64,000 nucleotides of DNA, from NCBI RefSeq assembly GCF_003664255.1, contig NZ_RCCV01000001.1:4030001-4094000 (forward strand), given 5' to 3'. The position numbers were made by a program, and so were the translations under genes. The stretch is from Micromonospora sp. M71_S20 (GTDB taxonomy: Bacteria > Actinomycetota > Actinomycetes > Mycobacteriales > Micromonosporaceae). The notes under the pieces are model-generated. The model worked only from the letters and a program-made list of their open reading frames with translations. It did no database searches and was not told the origin of the DNA. The number at the start of each line of letters is the position of its first letter. Position 1 is the first letter of the stretch. Positions 41,606 to 49,355 of this stretch are shown piece after piece.

Positions 41606-41621
41606 GTTGAAGCGCTTCGAC
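41606..41621. promoter_or_regulatory. LacI-type operator 2
   Basis: GTTGAAGCGCTTCGAC is the same palindrome with one mismatch. It lies 71 bp (about seven helical turns) from operator 1, a spacing suited to looping by a tetrameric or paired-dimer repressor. Confidence 0.8.
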
Positions 41622-41720
41622 GACTGCGCGAGACATGCCGCCCCGGGTGCCCGAGCCACAGGGCGGCGGTTCGAGGTTGGCACCACCGGGCCGGTCCGGT
41701 CAAGGCCCGGCGGCCCCGGG

Positions 41721-42941
41721 TCACGCCGCGGGAAGCCGGCCCGACTCGACGGCGGCGAGCGCCGCGGTGGCGCCACCGAGCGCGGTGGCCGCCGAGTCCA
41801 GGGTGGAGGCGTCGAGCCGGCAGCCGCCGGCACTCGGGGCGTGGGTGCGCGCGGCGAACTCCGTGCGGGCCGCCGGCAGCAGCCACGGGGCCAGGGTCGC
41901 GAAGTGCCCGCCGACCACCACGGCCTGGGGGTTGAGCAGGTTGGCCAGGACGGAAGCGGCGTGCCCAAGCCGGCACCCGAGGTCGGCCAGTCCGGCCAGG
42001 ACGCCGGGGTCGCCCTGGCGGGCCAGCGCCTGGATCCGTTCGATCTCCGGCAGGAAGTCGGTGACCGGCCCGTCCTGCTGCGTGTCGGGCAGCAGGACGC
42101 CGACCACCGCCGGCAACCCGGCGTACGCGGCCAGGCAGCCGCGCCGCCCGCACGCGCAGGCGGGGCCGGCCGGGTCGAGCGTCAGGTGCCCGATCTCGCC
42201 CGCGAATCCCAGTCCGCCGCGCAGCAGCCGGCCGCCGGCGACGATCCCCGCGCCGACGCAGGCCCCGCCGGTGAGGTGGACCAGGTGGGCGGCCCCGGCG
42301 TACGCGCCGTGGCGGTGCTCGGCCAGGACGGCGAGGTTGGCGTCGGTGTCGACGTCGACGGTGAGGCCGGGCTCGCGCAGTGCGGCGCGCAGGTCGGCGG
42401 CGAGGGCCACGTCTCGCCAGCTGAGCGCGGTGGCCCGGGGGACGGCGCCGTCGGCGTCGACGAGGCCGGGCACGCCCACGGTCAGGCCCAGGACGCGACG
42501 GTCCTGCCCGGTCAGCCGGGTGATCGCCCGCCGGGCCAGGGCCGCCAGCGCGCGGACCGTCTCGGCGGGGGAGGACGACGGCGCGGCGAAGGCACGCCGC
42601 CAGGTGAGCAGCCGGGTGCCGGCCAGGTCGACGGCGACCACCACCAGTTCGTCGGCGGCGATCTGCATGCCCAGGGCCGCGTACGGGGCGCCGTCGAGGA
42701 CGAGCATGGTCGCGGGGCGCCCGACCCGGTTCTCGGTCAGCCCGGTCTCGCGCAGCAGCCGCCGCTCGATCAGCTCGCCGACCAGGCTGGACACCGTGGC
42801 CTTGTTCAACCCGGTGTGCGCCGCGATGTCGGCCCGGGAGCAGGGGGCGTGCCGGCGGACGTGCCGCAGCACGACGGCCCGGTTGGCCGTCCGGACGTCG
42901 CCGAGGTCGCTCGGCCGCGGTTCGTTGTGGCTGCTGATCAC
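41721..42941 (-). CDS. ROK family transcriptional regulator (XylR/NagC type)
   Basis: 406 aa. An N-terminal MarR-like winged helix (VLRHVRRHAPCSRADIAAHTGLNKATVSSLVGELIERRLL) precedes a ROK sugar-binding domain. The phosphotransfer motif DTDANLAVLAEHR retains its Asp, and the zinc motif is CACGRRGC with GHLTLD. GTG 42941 has AGGGAG upstream. It is divergent from the sugar ABC importer genes and probably represses them through the 43048 palindrome. XylR-like members sense xylose or related sugars, which suits the nearby GH31 enzyme; ligand identity is inference. Confidence 0.92.
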   Translation of the reverse strand: MISSHNEPRPSDLGDVRTANRAVVLRHVRRHAPCSRADIAAHTGLNKATVSSLVGELIERRLLRETGLTENRVGRPATMLVLDGAPYAALGMQIAADELVVVAVDLAGTRLLTWRRAFAAPSSSPAETVRALAALARRAITRLTGQDRRVLGLTVGVPGLVDADGAVPRATALSWRDVALAADLRAALREPGLTVDVDTDANLAVLAEHRHGAYAGAAHLVHLTGGACVGAGIVAGGRLLRGGLGFAGEIGHLTLDPAGPACACGRRGCLAAYAGLPAVVGVLLPDTQQDGPVTDFLPEIERIQALARQGDPGVLAGLADLGCRLGHAASVLANLLNPQAVVVGGHFATLAPWLLPAARTEFAARTHAPSAGGCRLDASTLDSAATALGGATAALAAVESGRLPAA

Positions 42942-43047
42942 GATCTGTCCGCTCCCTGGGCGACGGTGCGCGATCCCGGTGGTGCCGCGCGCCCCATCAT
43001 CGCGTACGTCGCCGGGGCCGCTGTCTTGTGGGACGGATCACCGTCGG

Positions 43048-43084
43048 TTAGTTTGTTCGGCTAGAACCCAAACTAATTCTAGCC
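43048..43084. promoter_or_regulatory. Interleaved ROK operators before the ABC importer
   Basis: TTAGTTTG (43048) and CAAACTAA (43069) form a perfect inverted repeat with a 13-nt spacer. GGCTAGAA (43059) and TTCTAGCC (43077) form a second perfect repeat overlapping the first. TTAGTTTG/CAAACTAA halves resemble known XylR sites. The pair ends 49 nt before the importer's first gene. Confidence 0.7.
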
Positions 43085-43133
43085 GGACACGCGCGGTCCG
43101 CGAAACCGCCACCGAAGACGAAGGGAGTGCGCC

Positions 43134-44801
43134 GTGAAGCCGTCCCTGCCGGGCGCATCCACCGACCGCCGGTCCCTGCTGCGCCTGCTCGGCCTCGGCG
43201 CCGCCGCGACCATGGGCGGCACCACCCTGGCCGGTTGCAGCAAGCAGGCCGGGAGCAAGGGCAGCGCCACGAAGGCCGACGCCATCCGTGCGGTGCTGCC
43301 CACCCACAAGCCGGCCGAGCTGCTCGCGCCGGACATCCCCGGCGAGGGGCCGATCCCCGACGGCTACCTCAGCTACCCGCGCAGCCTCGTCGACGCGGTC
43401 ACCGAGCAGCCCGGCCGGGGCGGCCCGCCGATCCGCACCATGAGCCCGTGGTGGGGCCCCGCCCCGCCGACGGCGGGCCGCAACTCCTACCTCGCGGCGG
43501 TCAACGCCAGGCTGGGCGTCGAGGTGCACCCGAGCCTGCAGGACGGCACCACGTACGCCGACAAGCTCAACGCGATGCTCGGCGCCCGCGACGTGCCGGA
43601 GCTGCTCAGCGCCCCCAACTGGGAGGTCGACAAGGTCGCCCGGTTCTCCGACGCGGTCAAGGCGCTGTTCGAGGACCTCACCGACCACCTCAAGGGCGAC
43701 GCCGCCGCGAAGTACCCCTACCTGGCCGCGCTGCCCACCGGCGCCTGGGAGTACTCGGTCTGGGGCGGACGGTTGTACGCCGTGCCGTTCCCGACCGACG
43801 GGCCGTTCGGGTACGCCCTGTTCCACCGCGCCGACCTGCTCGCCCAGGCCAGCCTGGCGGCGCCGACGTCGCCGGAGGAGCTGCACGAGTTCGGCCGCAA
43901 GGTCACCGACCCCGCCAAGGGGGTGTGGGCCTTCGGCAGCGTCTTCGAGATGGTGCAGCAGTTCTTCGGCTGCCAGCAGTACTGGCGCAAGAAGCCCGAC
44001 GGCGGCCTGGAGCACAAGTTCGAGAACCCCGCCTTCGCCGCCGCCCTGGAGTTCACCGCCAAGCTGTTCGCCGACGGGCTCGTGCACCCCGACACCGTGG
44101 CCAGCAAGGGCGCCGACGAGAAGCAGCTGTTCAAGGCCGGCAAGGTCCTGATGTACCAGGACGGCCTCGGCGCCTGGCAGGGCATGCAGGGCGAGCGGGT
44201 CAAGGAACTGCCGAGCTTCGACATGCAGCCGCTGCCGGTCTTCGGCGTGGCCGGGGCCCAGCCGGTCATCTGGGGCAGCGAGAAGCCCATCTTCTACACC
44301 TTCCTCAAGAAGGGCCTGGGCGCCGAGCGCGTCGACGAGCTGCTGCGGGTGCTGAACTGGTGCGCCGCACCCTTCGGCAGCCGGGAGTTCGAGCTGCGCG
44401 AGTACGGCGTGGAAGGCAAGCACTTCACCCGCTCGGCCGACGGCAGCCCCATCCCCACCGAGCTGGGCCGCAAGGAACTGGGCGCGCAGTACACGCACAT
44501 CGGCGGCCGGGTCCCGGTCAAGGTGCGCAGCGGGGACACCCCTGACTACGTGCGCGACTACCTGGGCTACTACCAGAAGAACATCGCACTCATGGAGAAG
44601 GACCTCTTCGCCGGCATCAAGCTGGAGCTCCCGGCCAACTGGTCGAAGATCATCCAGCCGACCGACGACAAGATCCGCGACATCCTGCGGGGCCGCCGCC
44701 CCGTCAGCGACCTGGACCAGGTCCGCAAGGAGTTCCTCGCCTCCGGAGGTGAGGAGGGGCGCGCGTTCCACGAGAAGGCGCTCGCCGACAACGGCCGATG
44801 A
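43134..44801 (+). CDS. ABC sugar importer, solute-binding lipoprotein
   Basis: 555 aa. The signal region has a twin Arg (DRRSLLRLLGLGAAA) and a lipobox LAGC with Cys35, so it is probably a Tat-exported lipoprotein. The family 1 extracellular solute-binding fold of the LplA/YtcQ type is indicated by length and by IRTMSPWWGPAPP, FPTDGPFGYALFHRADLL and the C-terminal long helices. It should capture an oligosaccharide outside the cell and hand it to the two permeases that follow (ATGA overlap). GTG 43134 has GAAGGGAG upstream. No ATPase gene is nearby; a shared MsiK-type ATPase elsewhere is the usual solution in actinobacteria. Confidence 0.92.
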   Translation: MKPSLPGASTDRRSLLRLLGLGAAATMGGTTLAGCSKQAGSKGSATKADAIRAVLPTHKPAELLAPDIPGEGPIPDGYLSYPRSLVDAVTEQPGRGGPPIRTMSPWWGPAPPTAGRNSYLAAVNARLGVEVHPSLQDGTTYADKLNAMLGARDVPELLSAPNWEVDKVARFSDAVKALFEDLTDHLKGDAAAKYPYLAALPTGAWEYSVWGGRLYAVPFPTDGPFGYALFHRADLLAQASLAAPTSPEELHEFGRKVTDPAKGVWAFGSVFEMVQQFFGCQQYWRKKPDGGLEHKFENPAFAAALEFTAKLFADGLVHPDTVASKGADEKQLFKAGKVLMYQDGLGAWQGMQGERVKELPSFDMQPLPVFGVAGAQPVIWGSEKPIFYTFLKKGLGAERVDELLRVLNWCAAPFGSREFELREYGVEGKHFTRSADGSPIPTELGRKELGAQYTHIGGRVPVKVRSGDTPDYVRDYLGYYQKNIALMEKDLFAGIKLELPANWSKIIQPTDDKIRDILRGRRPVSDLDQVRKEFLASGGEEGRAFHEKALADNGR

Positions 44802-45835
44802 GCGGCCCGGGCACCGCGGGCTCGGTCGACGCGGCGGCGGCCACCGGCCAGGCCACAGCCGTCGGGCAGGACACGTCTGCCGGCCGCCGGCCGCCCGTGC
44901 GGCCCCGACGCACCCTGCGGGACCGGCTGCGCCGGGACTGGCCGCTGCTGGTCATGACGGCGCCAGCCGCCGCGCTGCTGCTGGTCTTCCACTACCTGCC
45001 GACGCTGGGCAACGTCATCGCCTTCCAGGACTACAACCCGTTCGTCGGCGACGACCCCGTCGAGGCGTTCTGGTACAGCGAGTGGATCGGCTTCGGCAAC
45101 TTCGAGGCGCTCTTCGGCGACCCGCTGTTCTGGGACGCGGTCCGCAACACCCTGAGCATCACCGCGTTCCAGCTCGTCTTCTTCTTCCCGCTGCCGATCC
45201 TGCTGGCCGTCCTGCTCAACAGCCTGGTCTCCGGGCGGGTGCGGGGTTTCGTGCAGAGCGTGGTCTACCTGCCGCACTTCTTCAGCTGGGTGCTGGTGGT
45301 CACGTTCTTCGTGCAGATGCTCGGCGGGGCCGGGCTGCTGGCCCAGGAGATGCGCGAGGCCGGCCTGCAGCCGTTCGACGTAATGACCAACCCGGACACC
45401 TTCATCGTGCTGGTTACCGCCGAGGCGGTGTGGAAGGACATCGGCTGGGGCGCCATCGTCTTCCTGGCCGCGCTGTCCGCGATCGACCCCAATCTCTACG
45501 AGGCGGCGGCGGCCGACGGGGCCGGGCGGTGGCGGCGGCTGTGGCACATCACCCTGCCGGGCCTGCGCCCGGTGATCGTGCTGCTGCTCATCATGCGCCT
45601 CGGCGACGCGCTGTCGGTCGGCTTCGAGCAGTTCATCCTGCAACGCGAGGCGGTCGGCCGGGAGGCCGCGGAGGTGCTGGACACGTTCGTCTACCACCAG
45701 GCCATCAGCACCCAGCAGTGGGGCCTCGGCGCCGCCGCCGGACTGTTCAAGGCCGTGGTCGGGCTGGTGCTCATCCTCACCGCCAACAAGGTGGCGCACC
45801 GCCTCGGCGAGCAGGGGGTGTACGCAAAATCATGA
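44798..45835 (+). CDS. ABC sugar importer permease, LplB/YteP type
   Basis: 345 aa. A Pro/Arg-rich cytoplasmic lead of about 45 residues is followed by six membrane helices. The ATPase-contact EAA loop is EAAAADGAGRWRRLWHITLPGL near residue 235. FQDYNPF and FGNFEALFGDP are conserved in this branch, which imports complex oligosaccharides. It overlaps the binding-protein gene and the next permease by ATGA each, so the three are cotranslated. Confidence 0.92.
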   Translation: MSGPGTAGSVDAAAATGQATAVGQDTSAGRRPPVRPRRTLRDRLRRDWPLLVMTAPAAALLLVFHYLPTLGNVIAFQDYNPFVGDDPVEAFWYSEWIGFGNFEALFGDPLFWDAVRNTLSITAFQLVFFFPLPILLAVLLNSLVSGRVRGFVQSVVYLPHFFSWVLVVTFFVQMLGGAGLLAQEMREAGLQPFDVMTNPDTFIVLVTAEAVWKDIGWGAIVFLAALSAIDPNLYEAAAADGAGRWRRLWHITLPGLRPVIVLLLIMRLGDALSVGFEQFILQREAVGREAAEVLDTFVYHQAISTQQWGLGAAAGLFKAVVGLVLILTANKVAHRLGEQGVYAKS

Positions 45836-46806
45836 CCGCGCAGCTCAGCGGTGCCGGACCGGTGCCGGCCCGCCCGAAACCCGACCCGCCGCCGCCGCGA
45901 CGGCGACGGTCCCGGCGACCCCCCTGGGAGGAGCCGCCCACGGTGCCGGGCACCGTGGCCAAGGGCGCGGTGCTCACGCTGCTCGTCGCGGCCGTGCTCG
46001 TGCCGCTGTGGGCGGTGCTGGTGACCAGCCTCGCCTCGCGGGACACGATCGACGCCGCCGGCGGAATGGTGATGGTGCCCCGCGAGATCGACCCGTCGGC
46101 GTACGTCACCATCTTCAGCGGCGGGCAGATCACCCAGGCGGTGTGGATCAGCACGCTCGTCACGGTGCTCGGCACCACCGTGAGCCTGGTGCTCACCGTC
46201 CTCGCCGCGTACGGGCTGTCCCGGCCCGGGTCGGTGGGGCACCGGGGACTGCTCTTCTTCTTCCTGCTGACCTTCCTGATCTTCCCCGGCCTGGTGCCCA
46301 GCTACCTCGTGGTCACCGGCCTCGGGCTCAAGGACAGCATCTGGTCGCTGATCCTGCCGAGCGCGATCAGCGTGTTCAACCTGGTGGTGATCCGGGCGTT
46401 CTTCATGAACGTCCCCGGTGAGCTGCTCGACAGTGCCCGCATCGACGGCGCCGGGGAGTTCCACATCCTGGTGCGCATCGTGCTGCCGCTGTCCAGGGCG
46501 GTGATCGCCGTCGTCGGCCTCTTCTACGCCGTCGGCTACTGGAACGCCTACTTCAACGCGGTGCTCTACATCGACGACAACGACAAGTTCCCGATCCAGC
46601 GGGTGTTGCAGAGCTACATCCTCGCCGGACAGTCGCCGAACGTGTCCGGGGCGGCGGTCAGCCTGCCCGGCGTCACCGCGTACCCGCCGACGCTGGCGGT
46701 GAAGATGGCGGTGGTGGTGGTGACCGTGATCCCCGCGGTGATCGTCTACCCGTTCGTGCAGCGGCACTTCACCAAGGGCGTCATCACCGGCGCGGTGAAG
46801 GGCTGA
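45832..46806 (+). CDS. ABC sugar importer permease, YtcP type
   Basis: 324 aa. A Pro/Arg-rich lead of about 40 residues precedes six helices. The EAA loop is DSARIDGAGEFHILVRIVLPLS. The C-terminal YPFVQRHFTKGVITGAVKG is the signature ending of this permease family. It is the last gene of the importer operon, closed by a strong hairpin at 46817. Transport energy must come from an ATPase not encoded here. Confidence 0.92.
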   Translation: MTAQLSGAGPVPARPKPDPPPPRRRRSRRPPWEEPPTVPGTVAKGAVLTLLVAAVLVPLWAVLVTSLASRDTIDAAGGMVMVPREIDPSAYVTIFSGGQITQAVWISTLVTVLGTTVSLVLTVLAAYGLSRPGSVGHRGLLFFFLLTFLIFPGLVPSYLVVTGLGLKDSIWSLILPSAISVFNLVVIRAFFMNVPGELLDSARIDGAGEFHILVRIVLPLSRAVIAVVGLFYAVGYWNAYFNAVLYIDDNDKFPIQRVLQSYILAGQSPNVSGAAVSLPGVTAYPPTLAVKMAVVVVTVIPAVIVYPFVQRHFTKGVITGAVKG

Positions 46807-46816
46807 GCGGACCCGT

Positions 46817-46849
46817 GCGGCGCCCGACCCGTCGCGGGTCGGGCGCCGC
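46817..46849. terminator. Bidirectional hairpin between importer and GH31 gene
   Basis: GCGGCGCCCGACCC pairs perfectly with GGGTCGGGCGCCGC around GTCGC (14-bp stem). It lies between convergent genes. Confidence 0.88.
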
Positions 46850-46855
46850 GGCGCG

Positions 46856-49195
46856 TCAGGCCGGGTCGGGCAGCCATCCGGCGAAGGGCGCCGGGGCCAC
46901 CGGCTCGCCGTTGAACAGCAGCCGGGCGGGGGAGTCCGCGCCGACGACGCTGACGTGCGTCACCCGCAGCGGCCCGTCGGTGTCCACGCGCAGGGTGTCG
47001 CCGTCGCGGACGGCTGCCACGACCGTGTCGCCGTCGACGTCGTGCAGCACCCTGCGGGCGTCGGTCCCGCCCCAGCTCACCAGCGTCACGTCGCGGAACG
47101 GCCCGTCGCCCACCGTGTCGCCGGGCGCGACCACCGGCACGAGCGCGCCGTGCCGGACGTAGAGCGGCAGCCGGTGCGGCGGCACGTGGACCCGCAGGTG
47201 CCGCCCGCCGGGGTGCCGCTCGCCGGTGGCGGCGTCGATCCAGTCGTCGCCGACCGGCAGGTAGACGTCGCGCCGCCCGGACGGGTCGGTGACGGGGGCG
47301 ACCAGCAGGTCGGTGCCGAGGCGGTACTGCAGGTCCGTGGTCCAGGCCGTCGGGTCGTCGGGGGTGTCCACCAGCAGCGCGCGCATCATCGGCGCCCCGC
47401 CGGCGGCCGACTGCACCGCCGCCGACCACAGGTACGGCATCAGCCGGTAGCGCAGCCGCAGGGCGGCCACGGCGTCGCGTTCGGTCTCGGCGGGGAAGTC
47501 CCACGGCAGCCGGCTGGTGGTGCCGTGCAGGCGCACCAGCGGCGACAGCGCGCCGAACTGGGTCCAGCGGACGTAGAGCTCGGGCGTCGGGGTGCCGTGG
47601 AAGCCGCCGGTGTCGTGGCTCCAGAACGGCACGCCGGACAGCCCGTGCGACAGCCCGCCGCGCAGGGTGCTGGCCAGCCCCGGCCAGGTGGCGTTGACGT
47701 CGCCGCTCCACTGGGCGCTGTGCCGCTGCCCGCCCAGGTACGACGAGCGCGCCCACACGGTGCGGTGCCCGGTCACCTCCTCGGTCACCTGGGCGACCAC
47801 GTCGTTGAACAGCAGCGCGTACACGTTGTGCAGCTCGACGCCGGTCATCCCGTTGTGGGCGACGGCGTCGACGGGCACGCCCTCGGCGAAGTCGGTCTTG
47901 AACACCGCCACCCCCTGCTCCAGCAGGGGGCGCAGCAGCCCGGTGAACCACTCGACGGCCGCCGGGTTGGTGAAGTCCACGATGGCGCTGGCGGGGTGGC
48001 TGCCGTGCCAGACGTCGGCGACGTACGGGCTGCCGTCGGCGTGGCGCAGGAAGTAGCCGGCCTCGGCCGCCCGGGCGTAGAGCGGGCTGCCGGTCATCAG
48101 GTACGGGTTCATCCAGAGGCAGACCCGGAACCCCTGCGCGGCGAGGGTACGCAGCATCGCGGCGGGGTCGGGGAACGCCTCGTCGTCCCACCGCAGGTCC
48201 GACCAGCGCCCGGCGACCTGCCAGTAGCAGTCCAGGTGCAGCACGTCGCAGGGGATGCCGCGCTCGCGCAGCAGGCGCCCCCGCTCGAGCACCCGCTCCT
48301 GCGAGTCGGGGAAGAAGCCGGAGGAGACCCAGGCCCCGAACGCCCACTTCGGCGGCAGGTACGGCCGGCCGGTGAGCCGGTCGAAGCGGTCGAGCACCTC
48401 GGCCGGTGTCGGGCCGGCCAGCACGTAGTAGTCGAGCAGGTCGTCGGGGACCAGGAGCTGCACGCTGCTGTGGGTGGACTGGCAGACGTCGAACTGCATC
48501 GGCAGCCCGCTGTCGACCAGCACGCCGTAGCCGCGGTCCGACAGGTAGAACGGCACGTTCTTGTGGGAGCGGTCCGACTCGCCGCCGAAGGCGTCGAAGT
48601 TCCACATCAGCGGCCGCTGCCCCCGCTTGTCCAGCGCGGTGAACTTCTCGCCGAAGCCGACGAAGCGTTCGTCGCCGGGTGCGACGAAGCTCTCGTGCCA
48701 GGCGACGGGCGCGCCGTCGACGGTGGAGCGGCCGAACGGCAGGGTGCGCCGCCGGCCGCTGATGTCGCGGGTGCCCGGGTCCTGGTCGAGCAGCAGCCGC
48801 CCGTCCGCGCCGAGGAAGCGCAGGTGCCACGGGTCCAGCCGGATCTCGGCGACCACCGCGCCGGCGGAGACCCGGACGCGGGCGTCGTCGACGGTGACGG
48901 TGGCCGGGTGGGCGCCGGGGTGCACCAGCGGCAGCGCCCGGGCGGAGCGGCTGCGGGCCTGCGGGTCGTCGGACAGGCGTACCCGGATCACCCCCTCGCC
49001 GGCGGCATCGACGCGTACCACCATGCTCGCGCCGTCGGAGAGGGCGGCCTTGAACGTCACCCCGTGCGGGTCGGTCGCGACGACCTCGGCCCGGCCGACG
49101 ACGGCGGCACCGTCCTCGCCGGGGCCGCGCACCGGCAGGTCGGGTGGGTCGGCCACGAAGGTCTCGTACGGGACCAACGGCGGTCGGTAGGGCAT
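46856..49195 (-). CDS. GH31 family alpha-xylosidase/alpha-glucosidase
   Basis: 779 aa. An N-terminal beta-sandwich precedes a GH31 barrel with nucleophile Asp435 in VFKTDFAEG and acid/base Asp499 in WSGDVNATW. The 64-residue spacing fits the YicI type. The KTDFGE-like signature with F favours alpha-xylosidase over alpha-glucosidase (which often has W-D-M-N/D). LHLDCYWQ and FWSHDTGGFHGTPTPELYVRW are conserved. No signal peptide. ATG 49195 has GGAGGAG upstream. It is divergent from the GH42 gene, with a shared control region. It would release xylose from the non-reducing end of xyloglucan oligosaccharides. Confidence 0.9.
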   Translation of the reverse strand: MPYRPPLVPYETFVADPPDLPVRGPGEDGAAVVGRAEVVATDPHGVTFKAALSDGASMVVRVDAAGEGVIRVRLSDDPQARSRSARALPLVHPGAHPATVTVDDARVRVSAGAVVAEIRLDPWHLRFLGADGRLLLDQDPGTRDISGRRRTLPFGRSTVDGAPVAWHESFVAPGDERFVGFGEKFTALDKRGQRPLMWNFDAFGGESDRSHKNVPFYLSDRGYGVLVDSGLPMQFDVCQSTHSSVQLLVPDDLLDYYVLAGPTPAEVLDRFDRLTGRPYLPPKWAFGAWVSSGFFPDSQERVLERGRLLRERGIPCDVLHLDCYWQVAGRWSDLRWDDEAFPDPAAMLRTLAAQGFRVCLWMNPYLMTGSPLYARAAEAGYFLRHADGSPYVADVWHGSHPASAIVDFTNPAAVEWFTGLLRPLLEQGVAVFKTDFAEGVPVDAVAHNGMTGVELHNVYALLFNDVVAQVTEEVTGHRTVWARSSYLGGQRHSAQWSGDVNATWPGLASTLRGGLSHGLSGVPFWSHDTGGFHGTPTPELYVRWTQFGALSPLVRLHGTTSRLPWDFPAETERDAVAALRLRYRLMPYLWSAAVQSAAGGAPMMRALLVDTPDDPTAWTTDLQYRLGTDLLVAPVTDPSGRRDVYLPVGDDWIDAATGERHPGGRHLRVHVPPHRLPLYVRHGALVPVVAPGDTVGDGPFRDVTLVSWGGTDARRVLHDVDGDTVVAAVRDGDTLRVDTDGPLRVTHVSVVGADSPARLLFNGEPVAPAPFAGWLPDPA

Positions 49196-49355
49196 CGGCG
49201 TCTCCTCCGGGATGGTTCCGACGGTCCCGTCAGTTTCTTTGCCTTCCCAACTAACTGTCAACGACAACCTTCACTGGGTCGGCGCGACATCGGCGTTGAC
49301 AGGCGGAAACCTGATCAATATTTTGGACGCCTCCCCAACAAACTGGCGGTGGACG
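49196..49355. promoter_or_regulatory. Divergent control region of GH31 and GH42 genes
   Basis: A 160-bp AT-richer gap. CAGTTTCTTTG near 49231 and CCCAACTAACTG at 49246-49257 make an imperfect inverted repeat whose halves resemble the ROK site at 43048 (TTAGTTTG/CAAACTAA). A second half-like CCCAACAAACTG occurs at 49335-49346. Control by the same ROK protein is plausible. Confidence 0.45.

Noticed and set aside
37988..41968. One 1326-codon minus-strand frame spanning the GH3, LacI and further sequence
   Set aside because: Only its C-terminal 352 codons (LacI) are real. The rest is an antisense-like frame of the GH3 and ROK region without conserved sequence, and GH3 occupies another frame with good motifs.
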